Below, piece after piece: positions 33,829 through 43,725 of a DNA stretch of 64,000 bases. The notes beneath the pieces are model-generated. The model saw only the letters and a program-made list of their open reading frames with translations. It did not search any database and had not been told where the DNA came from. This DNA comes from Candidatus Nanopelagicus limnes (GTDB lineage: Bacteria > Actinomycetota > Actinomycetes > Nanopelagicales > Nanopelagicaceae): assembly GCF_002287885.2 (NCBI RefSeq), contig NZ_CP016768.2, forward strand, positions 186,001 through 250,000. The letters are read 5' to 3'. The translations under genes were made by a program, and so were the position numbers. Position 1 is the stretch's first letter. Every line of letters starts with the position of its first letter.

Positions 33829-36750
33829 ATGAGTAACTCAGGCTTTAGTGGCGGCGGCTTTAACCGCAATAACAATCCATTTGGTGGCAGCGGTTTTGGC
33901 GGTGGGTTTCCAAATCCATTTGCAAGTCGCGGAAATGGTAAGCGTCGAGTTAGTCCATTAACAATTACTTTTATTGTTTTATTTGTTTTATCAAGCGTTT
34001 TAGTTTCCTTAAGTGGCTTTTACGCAGATTTACTCTGGTTTCGCTCAGTAGGTTTTGTTGATGTTTGGCAAACATCTTTATTTACTAAAATTTATTTATT
34101 CTTTGGCTTTGGACTAATAACTTCAGCAATTATTACTTTAAATATTTATCTTGCTTTCAGGAAACGGCCAATCTATGTTCCAGTTACGGTAGAGGCAGAT
34201 AATTTAGAAAGATATCGCGCTCAACTTGAGCCAATTCGTCGCCTTGCTGGTATTGGTATCTTCTTAGTAATTTTTTATTTTGCTGGCACTGCTGGATCAA
34301 GATTCTGGCAACAATGGCTACTTTTCCAGAATTCAACTGAATTTGGACAGGTTGATCCACAATTTGGCTTAGATATCTCATTCTTTGCATTTAAGTTGCC
34401 GATGTATCAAGCACTTATTGGCTGGGGCATTTCAACTATTGTGTTGGCAATTATTGCTGCTGCAGCTGTTCATTACATCTACGGTGGCATTAGAACTCAG
34501 GTTAAAGAGGACCGAACCACAGTTGCCGCAAGAGTTCAGCTTTCAATTCTGCTTGGTTTGCTAGTTTTACTAAAGGCCGTTGCCTATTGGTTTGATCGTT
34601 ATGCGTTAACTTTAAAAGAAGGCAGATTAATCACCGGCCTCACATACAGTGATGTAAATGCACTTTTGCCAGCTAAATCAATTTTGGCGGCAATTGCTGT
34701 GATCTGCTCACTTCTATTTTTTGCAAATATCGTTCGCAAATCCTGGCTATTGCCAACAGCTGGTGTGGCACTGATGGTTATTGCATCAGTATTAATCGCA
34801 GGTGTTTACCCGGCTGCAATCCAACAGTTTCAAGTAAAGCCATCTGAGTCCACAAAAGAGGCACCTTTTATTCAAAGAAATATTGATGCCACCCGCGATG
34901 CCTACGGCTTAACAAATGTAGAGGTAAAGGATTACCAAGCAACTGTTACAACATCAGCTGGTCAATTAGCTAATGATGCTGCCACTATTGCAAATATCCG
35001 ATTGATGGATCCAAATGTTTTATCTGCAACCTTTAGACAACTTCAACAGATCAAGCCATATTATGCTTTTGCTGATTCACTAGATATTGATCGATACAAA
35101 ATTGATGGCAAAGAGCGCGATGTGGTTGTGGCAGTTCGTGAGTTAAATATTGATGGAAATCCATCTAGAAACTGGATTAATGATCACTTGGTTTATACCC
35201 ATGGTTTTGGAATGGTTGGCGCTTTTGGAAACACTGTTGATGCAGATGGCAAGCCAACATTTACAGTTGGCGATATCCCACCAACTAAGGGATTAGGAGA
35301 GTTTGAACCTCGAATTTACTTTGGTGAGAATGTTCCAGATTATTCAATTATTGGTGGACCGGCAGCAAGTAATCCAGTTGAACTTGATTACCCAGATGAC
35401 AATTCAACTAATGGTCAGAAAAACTACACCTATACCGGTAAAGGTGGCGTGCCAATGGGCTCCCTATTTACCAGATTGTTGTTTGCGATTAAGTATCAAG
35501 AGCAAAGAATTGTGCTTTCTAATTTAATTAATTCAGAATCAAAGATTTTGTTTAATAGAAATCCACGTGAGCGAATTGCAAAGGTTGCGCCATGGCTTAC
35601 TTTGGATGGAGATCCATATCCTGCAATTATCGATGGCAAAATTCTTTGGATTATTGATGGCTATACAACTAGTGCAGGTTATCCAAACTCAAGAGTTGTA
35701 AACCTTGCCAATACCGGGGACGCCTTAACCAGTAGATCAAATGCAGTTTCATCACTAGATGATCGAAATGTTAATTACATAAGAAACTCAGTTAAAGCCA
35801 CAGTGGATGCCTACGATGGAACAGTTTCACTTTACCAATGGGATGAAAAAGATCCAGTGCTGGCAACTTGGAGTAAGGCATTTCCAGGAACTGTTAAGCC
35901 AAGAAGTGAGATCTCAGCTGAGTTACTTGCCCATGTTAGATATCCAGAGGATATGTTCCGCGTACAAAGAGATATTTTAAGTGCTTATCACGTAACAATG
36001 GCTGATGCTTTTTATGGCGGACAGGATTTCTGGCGCGTACCTCTTGATCCATCTAGTTTTGGATCAAACTCTGGTAACCAACCTCCTTATTACTTAACGA
36101 TGCAAATACCTGGTCAGAGCAAGCCAACATTCTCGCTCTACACACCATTTGTGCCTAGAGGAGGCCGTGAGAATTTAACTGCATTAGCTGTTGTTAACTC
36201 AGATGCTGGTGATGAGTATGGAAAGATCACAGTTCTACAATTACCGCGCTCAACAAATATTGCAGGTCCTTCACAAGTATCTTCAAACTTTGAAGCAAAG
36301 CCAGAGGTTGCAACCTCACTTTCACTATTGCGCCAAGGCGGATCAGATGTAGTACTTGGTAATTTGCTCACCTTGCCAGTTGGTAAAGGTTTGCTTTATG
36401 TGCAACCAGTTTATGTAAGAGCTACTGGTAACACTGCGGCTTATCCGTTACTACAAAAAGTCTTGGTGTCATTTGGTGATCAAATTGGATTTAGTGAAAC
36501 GTTACAAGGTGCGTTAGATCAAGTATTTGGTGGTAACTCTGGAACAACAGTTTCAGATAATCAGCAATCAACAGCAACTCCAGGTGGAGTTGGTACTAGC
36601 CAAGCAATTAGAGCAGCAATTTCATCATTACAAGCTGCATATGCAGACCTTGAATCGGCACAAAAGCGTTTAGATGGTGCTGCTGAAGATAAAGCTAGAG
36701 CAAGAGTTAAAGCAGCAATTGCAGCATTAATTTCTGCACAAAATAGATAG
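33829..36750 (+). CDS. UPF0182 family large membrane protein
   Basis: A 973-residue protein with a Gly/Asn/Phe-rich N terminus, about seven membrane helices in the first 350 residues and a long extracytoplasmic domain (about 350-880). It ends in a low-complexity linker and an Ala-rich coiled coil (ISSLQAAYADLESAQKRL). This architecture is diagnostic of UPF0182 (Rv3193c-like); function unknown. The -10 box TAAGAT at 33817-33822 lies six bases before the ATG, suggesting a leaderless mRNA distinct from that of the protease gene upstream. Confidence 0.93.
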   Translation: MSNSGFSGGGFNRNNNPFGGSGFGGGFPNPFASRGNGKRRVSPLTITFIVLFVLSSVLVSLSGFYADLLWFRSVGFVDVWQTSLFTKIYLFFGFGLITSAIITLNIYLAFRKRPIYVPVTVEADNLERYRAQLEPIRRLAGIGIFLVIFYFAGTAGSRFWQQWLLFQNSTEFGQVDPQFGLDISFFAFKLPMYQALIGWGISTIVLAIIAAAAVHYIYGGIRTQVKEDRTTVAARVQLSILLGLLVLLKAVAYWFDRYALTLKEGRLITGLTYSDVNALLPAKSILAAIAVICSLLFFANIVRKSWLLPTAGVALMVIASVLIAGVYPAAIQQFQVKPSESTKEAPFIQRNIDATRDAYGLTNVEVKDYQATVTTSAGQLANDAATIANIRLMDPNVLSATFRQLQQIKPYYAFADSLDIDRYKIDGKERDVVVAVRELNIDGNPSRNWINDHLVYTHGFGMVGAFGNTVDADGKPTFTVGDIPPTKGLGEFEPRIYFGENVPDYSIIGGPAASNPVELDYPDDNSTNGQKNYTYTGKGGVPMGSLFTRLLFAIKYQEQRIVLSNLINSESKILFNRNPRERIAKVAPWLTLDGDPYPAIIDGKILWIIDGYTTSAGYPNSRVVNLANTGDALTSRSNAVSSLDDRNVNYIRNSVKATVDAYDGTVSLYQWDEKDPVLATWSKAFPGTVKPRSEISAELLAHVRYPEDMFRVQRDILSAYHVTMADAFYGGQDFWRVPLDPSSFGSNSGNQPPYYLTMQIPGQSKPTFSLYTPFVPRGGRENLTALAVVNSDAGDEYGKITVLQLPRSTNIAGPSQVSSNFEAKPEVATSLSLLRQGGSDVVLGNLLTLPVGKGLLYVQPVYVRATGNTAAYPLLQKVLVSFGDQIGFSETLQGALDQVFGGNSGTTVSDNQQSTATPGGVGTSQAIRAAISSLQAAYADLESAQKRLDGAAEDKARARVKAAIAALISAQNR

Positions 36751-36803
36751 TAAATTCATTTATTTGGGTTAAATGCCCAACTGCTCTAAGATTTAATCAC
36801 CGA

Positions 36804-36880
<77 letters not shown>

Positions 36881-36884
36881 ATCT

Positions 36885-39188
36885 TTATCTAATACGTAAG
36901 CTGTTTAAAACTACAAATAATGATGAAAGAGACATCGCTCCTGCTGCATACATAGGCGATAGATTTCCACTTGCAGCTACTGGAATAAAAGCTACGTTAT
37001 AGAAAAACGCCCAACCTAAGTTTGATCTAATAATTCTTACACTCTTTTGTGAAATTGCTAGCGCATCTAATACTGCTATCAAAGATGGTCTAATTAAGGT
37101 GATATCCGCTGCAGCAATGGCTGTATCAGTTCCAGAGCCCATGGCCATACTTAAATCTGATTTAGCAATGGCAGCAGCATCATTTATGCCATCACCGATC
37201 ATTAACACCTTGCCCTTTTGTTGCAGGTTTTCAACAAAAATTAATTTATCTTCTGGAGTTGCGGTGGCAAATATGTGGTCAATTGGTATTCCAACTGATG
37301 CCCCCATCGATATTCCAGCGCTCTCACTATCACCTGTGACTAGCCAAGTATTGATACCAGCCTTATGTAATCTTTCTATTGCTAACTTACTCTCGGGCTT
37401 AATCTGATCTCCTATTTCAAAAACGCCATATGCCAAACCATCAATAGCAAGTACTGCCACAGAGTTTGCTCTTTGCGTTGCCGAGTTAATTGCATCAGTA
37501 AGTTTTGGTGAGAATTCAGTGGTTGCTCGGGCAATTGAAAGTGGTGATCCGATTAAAACCGCCTTTGAGGTGGCTGAGCTCTTTGATTTAACGCGGGCAG
37601 CAACTCCTACGCCAGTTGAATGCTCAAAATCTGAAACTTCAAATTTAGTAACACCTTGTTTTTGAAGAGCTGCAGCTAATGCCACTGCGATTGGATGTGA
37701 ATCCATGCTTTCAATCGATAGAGCATAAGAGAGTAATTCTGAGGTAGAAATGGCTGTGCTGCTGCTGGTTAGAGGATTGTTAATCAAAGTCATCTCAAGC
37801 AGGACCATTTGCCCTGTTGTGATAGTTCCAGTTTTATCAAATACAGCATCTGTTATACCAACTGCTTTTTCGATGGATCTAGGAGACCTAATTACGATGC
37901 CAGATTTTGCTGCTTTGCCAGAGGCAACCAGTAAAGCAATGGGTGTTGCTAAGCCAAGTGCGCAAGGGCAAGCAATCACTAACACTGCAACCGCAGTAGT
38001 AATTGATTTTGCTAGATCTGCTTGAGTTAAATACCACGCTGTGAAAGTAGCTATTGAAAGCAGTAATACAACTGGCACAAATACTCGACTAATTTTATCT
38101 GCTAACTGCTGAGCAGGTGCTTTCTCAGATTGAGCAGCCAATATCATTCTGGTAATTCTGGCTAACTCAGTATCAGAACCAATTCGGGTTGCCTTAACCA
38201 AAATATTGCCATTGTTATTAATTGATCCTGCATAAACTAAGTCATTAACGTTAATTTCTATTGGGGTAACTTCTCCAGTTAAAAACGCATTATTAATACT
38301 TGTATAACCAGAAATAACTTGGCCATCAGTGGCGATTCGATCTCCAGGCTTAACTACAAAAACATCTCCAACTTGTAGTTGATCGATTGGAATTGTGATA
38401 TTTCCACCCGCTGCTTGTACCTCTACTTCACTGGCAGATAACTTGAATAACTCTGCTAAGGCTGAGCCAGCCTTTCGTTTAGCCCGGTGCTCTAAATATC
38501 GACCAAGCATTACAAAGAATATAACTGATGCTGAAACTTCGGTATAAACATTTAGCATGCCATCTTTTGCTTCGTATGTAGCAAGTGAGTAAATGCTCCA
38601 ACCAAGTGCGATCAAAGAGCCGAGTGAGACCAAGGTATCCATTGTGGGATTCAATAGATTCTTAATTGCAGCGCGGTGAATTGGCCAAGCTAGAACTATT
38701 ACAACCAAAACTGACATGGCTACTACTAGCCAGATTGAAATAGGTGCAATTGGATAATTGAATGTCAGATTGTAATTTCTCTCAGCAAAAAACTGATTGG
38801 TACTATCAATAATTGGCAATAACAATTTATCTAAATATTGATGCCAACTTTCGATCATTGAAATTGAAAGTATTGGAAGTGTTAAGGCAAATGTAAGTAA
38901 TAGCCTAATTCCCAAGCGATTGGATTTCTCAAAGGATTCTCGCTCACCTTTAAATGCTGATGCTTTGTAGCCAGCTGATTCGACTGCAGCAATTAAGTCT
39001 TTTTCAGAAACTTTAAGTGGGGCAATTATGTGGGCAGATTCCATTGCTAGATTTACAGCGGCCTGAACTCCAGTGATTTTATTGAGTGATTTTTCAATTG
39101 TGCTCACACATGAGGAGCAGGTCATGCCAATCAGCGATAAATTTACTTGTCTGGTTTTTAGATCACTTTTTCCAAGACTTTCTGCCAT
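36885..39188 (-). CDS. Heavy-metal translocating P-type ATPase (copper type)
   Basis: A 767-residue P1B-ATPase from ATG 39186-39188. An N-terminal HMA domain carries GMTCSSC (Cys 24 and 27). Eight membrane helices follow; the sixth contains CPCALG, typical of Cu(I) or Ag(I) pumps, with TGE (FLTGEVTP), phosphorylation site DKTGT and hinge GDGINDAAA. It likely exports monovalent copper. The frame is open to 39248, but that would overlap rsgA and adds residues outside the HMA fold. No copper-responsive regulator or chaperone is adjacent. Upstream rsgA is on the same strand, 26 bases away. Confidence 0.9.
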   Translation of the reverse strand: MAESLGKSDLKTRQVNLSLIGMTCSSCVSTIEKSLNKITGVQAAVNLAMESAHIIAPLKVSEKDLIAAVESAGYKASAFKGERESFEKSNRLGIRLLLTFALTLPILSISMIESWHQYLDKLLLPIIDSTNQFFAERNYNLTFNYPIAPISIWLVVAMSVLVVIVLAWPIHRAAIKNLLNPTMDTLVSLGSLIALGWSIYSLATYEAKDGMLNVYTEVSASVIFFVMLGRYLEHRAKRKAGSALAELFKLSASEVEVQAAGGNITIPIDQLQVGDVFVVKPGDRIATDGQVISGYTSINNAFLTGEVTPIEINVNDLVYAGSINNNGNILVKATRIGSDTELARITRMILAAQSEKAPAQQLADKISRVFVPVVLLLSIATFTAWYLTQADLAKSITTAVAVLVIACPCALGLATPIALLVASGKAAKSGIVIRSPRSIEKAVGITDAVFDKTGTITTGQMVLLEMTLINNPLTSSSTAISTSELLSYALSIESMDSHPIAVALAAALQKQGVTKFEVSDFEHSTGVGVAARVKSKSSATSKAVLIGSPLSIARATTEFSPKLTDAINSATQRANSVAVLAIDGLAYGVFEIGDQIKPESKLAIERLHKAGINTWLVTGDSESAGISMGASVGIPIDHIFATATPEDKLIFVENLQQKGKVLMIGDGINDAAAIAKSDLSMAMGSGTDTAIAAADITLIRPSLIAVLDALAISQKSVRIIRSNLGWAFFYNVAFIPVAASGNLSPMYAAGAMSLSSLFVVLNSLRIR

Positions 39189-39213
39189 AGGGAACAGATT
39201 ACTCGCACTTTTA

Positions 39214-40266
39214 CTAGCCAATTGATAAAACTCTTCGAAGGCTTGCAAGTCTTGCTAAATGTTGGTCAGTCAGCGTTGGCCAATTATTTAAAGCACATCC
39301 TGGTTCATTATGGGTGCAATTTTTTTGGCAATTAGCTATAGCTTCACTGAATTCGGGGAAGGAAGAGATAACTCTTGCAGCTTGGATATGTGCGATTCCA
39401 AATGAGCGAACACCTGGTGTATCAATAATCCAACCAAAATCAGCCCCATCAAATGATGATGAAAGTGGTAGCGCAATGGCACTTGATGTGGTGTGGCGTC
39501 CGCGACCAGTAACCTCATTTACATCCCCAGTTACTCGCTCGCCATTTTCAATTCCAAATTCTGTAACTTTGTTCACTGAACTTGCTAGCAAGTTATTAAC
39601 GAGTGTCGATTTTCCAACGCCAGAGTGTCCGAGTAGCACAGTAATTTTGCCAGCTAATTCATTTTGCAAAGTAGATAAATCTGAAGATTTTTCAGTCTTG
39701 AAAACTGGAATATCTAAATCCTTATAAATCTGAAGAAAATCATCACCACTTGCCAGGTCCTTCTTGGTCATAATGATTATTGGTTTTATGCCTTGGTCAT
39801 ATGCAACCACCAGAGCTCGATCTACCAGACCAACTTTTGGCTCTGGATTAGCGGCTGCAATCACAATCGCCATTTGATCAATATTAGCCACGATTACTCG
39901 TTCATCATTTGCATGATCTTCGATGCTTCTTGTAAGGGAATTCTTTCTAGGCAAAACTGTGACCACACGTGCTAGAGATCCTTCATCTCCTGAAATGTCC
40001 CCAACTATTGATACAAGATCTCCAACCACTACTGATTTCTTACCTAACTCTCTGGCTTTCATTGCCGTAATAATTTTTTTACCAGCTGGCGCTTGAATTA
40101 AACACTGAACTCGTCCTCGATCTACTTCAATAATGGTTGCAGTTTGTGCAGATGAATAATCTGGTCGATCTTTAGTTCTAGGGCGTGTTTTGTTACTGGC
40201 ACCGAATTGGCGTGATTTATTAATCCGGACATCATCTTCATCCCAACTACTTTTTGATCTAACCAT
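39214..40266 (-). CDS. rsgA: Ribosome small subunit GTPase RsgA
   Basis: A 350-residue circularly permuted GTPase that matures 30S subunits. A basic N-terminal extension and an OB fold precede G4 (MTKKDLASGD); G1 GHSGVGKSTLVNNLL comes after it, then the DTPGVRSFG G3. The C-terminal zinc knuckle shows CQKNCTHNEPGC. Its start overlaps the aroA stop by eight bases; the aroA-rsgA order also occurs in mycobacteria. Confidence 0.95.
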   Translation of the reverse strand: MVRSKSSWDEDDVRINKSRQFGASNKTRPRTKDRPDYSSAQTATIIEVDRGRVQCLIQAPAGKKIITAMKARELGKKSVVVGDLVSIVGDISGDEGSLARVVTVLPRKNSLTRSIEDHANDERVIVANIDQMAIVIAAANPEPKVGLVDRALVVAYDQGIKPIIIMTKKDLASGDDFLQIYKDLDIPVFKTEKSSDLSTLQNELAGKITVLLGHSGVGKSTLVNNLLASSVNKVTEFGIENGERVTGDVNEVTGRGRHTTSSAIALPLSSSFDGADFGWIIDTPGVRSFGIAHIQAARVISSFPEFSEAIANCQKNCTHNEPGCALNNWPTLTDQHLARLASLRRVLSIG

Positions 40267-41554
40267 TAAGCATTGCCTGCCACATGCCTGGAAAATCAGG
40301 CAAGGTTTTTCGCGTAGTTTCTATGTTTTCAACAGTAATTCCCTCAACAGCTAAACCAATGATTGCCCCTGCCGTAGCCATTCGATGGTCTTCATAACTA
40401 TTAAAGATTTGAGTTGCGCTCATCTTGGTTGGCTTAATCAGTAATTCACCTGGACCTTCCGTGACAGATCCGCCAAGATTATTTATTTCATTGGCTAATG
40501 CAGCAAGTCGATCAGTCTCATGCATACGAAGATGAGCAATACCGCGCAGAGTAGATTGTGTTGTTGCAAGGGATGCAACAGCTGCAATACTTGGAGTTAA
40601 TTCTCCGACATTACCTAAATCAATATCTATGCCAGTAATTTGTCCAGTACCTGAAATAGTTAATTCTTTTTCACTTAACTCGATTTTTGCTCCCATGCTG
40701 GTAAAAATCTCACGAAGTTGATCACCGGGCTGAGCTGTTTTTGTTGGCCAGTCATTTATTGAAACACTGCCACCACATATCATGGCTGCAGCCATAAATG
40801 GTGCGGCATTGGACAGATCTGGTTCAATTACTAAATTTTGACCTCTCAGTTCACAAGGCTTAATGCTCCAACTATTTGAAGTGACTTCCACTTTAGCTCC
40901 AAATTTTTCTAGCATCTGAATTGTCATCTCAATATGTGGTAGTGAAGGCAATGAGGCACCAATATTTTTAATAGTGATTCCCTCTTGAGTTGCCGGAGCT
41001 AATAACATTAAAGCGGAGACGAATTGGCTTGATGCACTTGCATCAATTTCAACATGGCCACCTTTTACTTTGCCGGCTCCATTAATAGTAATTGGCATCT
41101 TGTATTTGCCATTATGTTCTATGGAGATTCCTAACTGCTCTAAGGCTTTAATGACTGGAGCAATTGGTCGCTCATGAGATCTAGCATCACCATCAAAATG
41201 AATTAATCCAGTTGCTAGGGCTGCAATTGGTGGTAAAAATCGCATCACAGTTCCAGCGTTACCAACTTCAATTTGGGTTGGTCCCATTAATTTTTTTGGT
41301 GTTACTAAATAATCAAAGCCATCATCAGTTTTAATCTGATCAATTACGCAGCCTAAACTTTGTAATCCTTTAACCATTAAATCGGTATCACGAGAGGAGA
41401 GAGGTTTTCGAATGGTTGAAGGAGTTGCGGCAATTGCAGCCAATATCAAGGCTCGGTTTGTCGCTGATTTTGACCCTGGAATATTGATAGTTGCTTTGAT
41501 TGGTTTGCTGGCAGCAGTTAATCCACCGCGAAAAGGTGCATCCCAATTAGTCAT
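40259..41554 (-). CDS. aroA: 3-phosphoshikimate 1-carboxyvinyltransferase (EPSP synthase)
   Basis: The sixth step of the shikimate pathway. The 431-residue product has the substrate loop PGSKSATNRALIL (26-38), GNAGTVMRFLPPIAAL, DASASSQFVSALML and a HETDRLAAL segment near the C terminus. A TAGACT box lies seven bases upstream of the ATG on the minus strand. It is divergent from the SigR-like gene; the 104-base intergenic region holds the sigma promoter. Confidence 0.95.
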   Translation of the reverse strand: MTNWDAPFRGGLTAASKPIKATINIPGSKSATNRALILAAIAATPSTIRKPLSSRDTDLMVKGLQSLGCVIDQIKTDDGFDYLVTPKKLMGPTQIEVGNAGTVMRFLPPIAALATGLIHFDGDARSHERPIAPVIKALEQLGISIEHNGKYKMPITINGAGKVKGGHVEIDASASSQFVSALMLLAPATQEGITIKNIGASLPSLPHIEMTIQMLEKFGAKVEVTSNSWSIKPCELRGQNLVIEPDLSNAAPFMAAAMICGGSVSINDWPTKTAQPGDQLREIFTSMGAKIELSEKELTISGTGQITGIDIDLGNVGELTPSIAAVASLATTQSTLRGIAHLRMHETDRLAALANEINNLGGSVTEGPGELLIKPTKMSATQIFNSYEDHRMATAGAIIGLAVEGITVENIETTRKTLPDFPGMWQAMLNG

Positions 41555-41623
41555 ATGTCCCAGTCTACCTTCCAGCGTTTTAGGTAGTTTTAGGTTTGTT
41601 CGCGCTCAGCGCCTATTACTGCG

Positions 41624-41650
41624 GGGAATAAACCAAAGGAAACCTAGGTT
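41624..41650 (+). promoter_or_regulatory. SigR/SigH-type promoter
   Basis: GGGAAT (41624-41629) and GTT (41648-41650) are separated by 18 bases, matching the GGAAT-N18-GTT consensus of the redox ECF sigma family encoded by the next gene. The predicted start point falls within a few bases of ATG 41659. Confidence 0.75.
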
Positions 41651-41658
41651 CTACCTTT

Positions 41659-42369
41659 ATGAATGCTGTGCGAGATCAACTTGGTAAGAGCCAGAAATAT
41701 TCTGAGGTTCTGAAAACTCCCTTCGAGGTAGCCTTATCCCAAATGAGTAACGAAGATTTACTGCCAGCGGTTATAGATCGCAATAAAGAAACACTGGCAC
41801 AGCGCAAAGCCAGATTCGAAAAAGATGCACTGGTGTTTACCTCTCAACTTTATGGCGCAGCTCTTCGCTATACAAAAAACACACATGATGCGCAAGATTT
41901 AGTGCAAGACACATATGCAAAAGCTTTTACTAGTTTTCATCAGTTTGAACCGGGCACAAATTTAAAAGCTTGGTTGTATCGAATTTTAACAACTACTTTT
42001 ATAAACAATTATCGAAAAGATCAACGTCGCCCGCAAATATCTGCAGGTGAAATAGAAGATTGGCAAATTGCAGATGCCTCATCCCATACAAGTGACCAAG
42101 GTAAATCTGCTGAGGATGAAGTTCTAGAAAATATTGCAGATAAAGACATTAAGGAAGCACTTGCTGCTATGCCAGATGAATTTCGAATGGCAGTTTATCT
42201 CTCAGATGTTGAAGGATTTTCCTACAAAGAGATTGCAGAAATTACTGAAGTTCCTACCGGTACAGTGATGTCAAGGCTGCACCGGGGCAGAAAACTACTA
42301 AGAAGCTCATTGGCCTCATATGCAAAAGAGCGTGGCTTTAAAGATAAAAAAGCCGGTGATGACAAATGA
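41659..42369 (+). CDS. sigR: ECF sigma factor, SigR/SigH type (thiol-oxidative stress)
   Basis: A 236-residue group 4 sigma factor. Region 2 includes [20 protein letters not shown] and [20 protein letters not shown]; region 4 includes [25 protein letters not shown] and [15 protein letters not shown]. The close similarity to Streptomyces SigR and the RsrA-like gene overlapping its end identify the type. It would direct thiol-redox genes such as thioredoxin. A promoter of its own class precedes it, implying positive autoregulation. ATG 41659 lies almost at the predicted transcript start; a second in-frame ATG at 41743 would give a protein 28 residues shorter, so two forms are possible. Confidence 0.9.
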   Translation: MNAVRDQLGKSQKYSEVLKTPFEVALSQMSNEDLLPAVIDRNKETLAQRKARFEKDALVFTSQLYGAALRYTKNTHDAQDLVQDTYAKAFTSFHQFEPGTNLKAWLYRILTTTFINNYRKDQRRPQISAGEIEDWQIADASSHTSDQGKSAEDEVLENIADKDIKEALAAMPDEFRMAVYLSDVEGFSYKEIAEITEVPTGTVMSRLHRGRKLLRSSLASYAKERGFKDKKAGDDK

Positions 42370-42764
42370 GTAATTTAAATAATTTTATTTCCTGCGAGCA
42401 GGTAATTCCAAACATAGTTCTTTATATAGATCATGAGATTTTTGATGATCAAGAGTTAAGCGCAGTTGAAATCCATTTCGGTAGTTGTCCAAATTGTCGT
42501 ACTCAAATGGAACAGGAAAATGCCGCATTAGTAATGATGCGAAATCTTTTGTGCAATGCACTGACCGAAGAGGCGCCAGAGGAGTTATGTGGTCGCATAA
42601 ATCAACAAACTGAGGATTTATATGATCAAATGATGCAAGGTGTAACTTCTCAAAGCGTTACTGAGATTACCTATACCCAAACAACTTATACGGAAATAAC
42701 CTCAGAAGGTGCGACACAAATTGAAATAACTAGCGAAATTCGCAGGGAGTTCCCGCAAGAGTAA
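42366..42764 (+). CDS. rsrA: Zinc-binding anti-sigma factor, RsrA type
   Basis: A 132-residue protein with the ZAS motif: Cys 10, His 37, Cys 41 and Cys 44 ([11 protein letters not shown]). These positions closely match those of Streptomyces RsrA, where thiol oxidation releases zinc and frees SigR. The C-terminal third is a Thr/Glu-rich low-complexity tail ([16 protein letters not shown]) not expected in the family core. The ATG overlaps the sigma stop codon (four bases), giving tightly coupled synthesis. Confidence 0.88.
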   Translation: MSNLNNFISCEQVIPNIVLYIDHEIFDDQELSAVEIHFGSCPNCRTQMEQENAALVMMRNLLCNALTEEAPEELCGRINQQTEDLYDQMMQGVTSQSVTEITYTQTTYTEITSEGATQIEITSEIRREFPQE

Positions 42765-42789
42765 TTACTTAATCACTAATGTTGTGATT

Positions 42790-43242
42790 ATGAAACCTGA
42801 GCAAGTTATCGGCGCCGTAGGTATGTCGAGTATGGCCATTCGCCCAGGAGACACATCTGTTGCGCAAGGAGTTAATGATCTACCGGTTGTTGGCTCTAAT
42901 CAAATACTTTCACTAATGGAAAGTGCCTGCAGCGCTGCAATTATTGAGTTTTTAGATTTCGGTGAAACCAGCGTCACATTTAATACACAACTAGATGTAA
43001 TGGGAGCAGCAGGAGTGGGTACTGAAATTCACGCAACTGCAAGATGCTTGGGATTAGTTGAAAACATTTTAAAATTTGAGGTAGAAGTTCACCAAAGCGC
43101 GAGATTAATCGCAAGTGGCATTATTTCTCGAAAGTTTGTTGAAAGAGTTTCTTTTATGGCCAGAGTCGCAGCCGAGACGATGGTTGCTGAAAAAGAGAGT
43201 AATTCAAGGGATGAAAAAATCGCTAGCAGCTTAAGAATCTAA
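42790..43242 (+). CDS. Hot-dog fold thioesterase-like protein
   Basis: A 150-residue protein resembling the FlK-like or acyl-CoA thioesterase branch of the hot-dog superfamily. SLMESACSAAIIEFLDFGETSV aligns with the central hot-dog helix region; GTEIHATARCL and IASGIISRKFVER form the expected strands. The substrate is unknown, and loss of a typical catalytic acid cannot be judged by eye. A GTG at 42784 is an alternative start. It follows rsrA by about 25 bases and may share the SigR-driven transcript. A terminator overlaps its stop codon. Confidence 0.65.
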   Translation: MKPEQVIGAVGMSSMAIRPGDTSVAQGVNDLPVVGSNQILSLMESACSAAIIEFLDFGETSVTFNTQLDVMGAAGVGTEIHATARCLGLVENILKFEVEVHQSARLIASGIISRKFVERVSFMARVAAETMVAEKESNSRDEKIASSLRI

Positions 43243-43255
43243 GCCACTAGCGATT
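43218..43255. terminator. Intrinsic terminator between convergent genes
   Basis: AATCGCTAG (43218-43226) pairs with CTAGCGATT (43247-43255), with an inner GCTTA/TAAGC stem. A-rich and T-rich flanks occur on both sides, so it could act in both directions, for the thioesterase-like gene and for sodN. Confidence 0.75.
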
Positions 43256-43266
43256 TGATTAACTTA

Positions 43267-43674
43267 TTATTTTTTAGTTGCCCAAAAAATATCTGCAATT
43301 TCGTCAATTTTGCCAATTAACTTCTCAGCAACTGCAACATCATTGCTACCTTTGCTGCCACCAGCACCAGCTAATTTAGTAGCTTCATTAAATAGTGTGT
43401 GAAGTTGTGGGTAAGCCTCAAAGTGATTTGGCTTGAAATAATCTGTCCACAGCACCCATAGGTGATGCTTAACTAGTTCAGAACGTTCCTCTTTGATTGC
43501 AACCGCACGTGATTTAAAGTCTGGATCACTGCTTGCAGCATATTTTTCCATACATGCTTTCACAGACTGCGCTTCAATTTTGGCTTGTGCTGGATCATAA
43601 ACACCGCAAGGCAGATCACAGTGAGCAAAGACAGTTTGCTTTGGCTTGATTACTTCAATTAAAGATTTAAGCAT
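43267..43674 (-). CDS. sodN: Nickel superoxide dismutase
   Basis: A 135-residue precursor of Ni-SOD. The nickel hook HCDLPCGVYDP begins at His 18, so a 17-residue propeptide (ending QTVFA) must be removed to expose the His amine ligand; Cys 19 and Cys 23 are the thiolate ligands. A four-helix bundle follows. The mature enzyme is a cytoplasmic hexamer in known relatives. The Shine-Dalgarno AGGAGAG precedes the ATG. The divergent neighbour encodes the maturation protease. Use of nickel instead of iron or manganese is common in pelagic bacteria. Confidence 0.95.
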   Translation of the reverse strand: MLKSLIEVIKPKQTVFAHCDLPCGVYDPAQAKIEAQSVKACMEKYAASSDPDFKSRAVAIKEERSELVKHHLWVLWTDYFKPNHFEAYPQLHTLFNEATKLAGAGGSKGSNDVAVAEKLIGKIDEIADIFWATKK

Positions 43675-43709
43675 TTCTCTCCTTGGTTTATTTAAAACTT
43701 TTTACTTAG

Positions 43710-43725
43710 TGGGAGAATACTCCCA
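43710..43725. promoter_or_regulatory. Perfect 16-bp palindrome in the sodN-sodX promoter region
   Basis: TGGGAG-AATA-CTCCCA occupies 43710-43725. It covers the -10-like GAGAAT of sodX and ends on the A of the sodX start codon, so a bound repressor or an RNA hairpin would directly affect sodX. Confidence 0.55.

Noticed and set aside
39189-39248. Longer N terminus for the copper-type ATPase
   Set aside because: It would overlap the end of rsgA and adds residues unrelated to the HMA domain.
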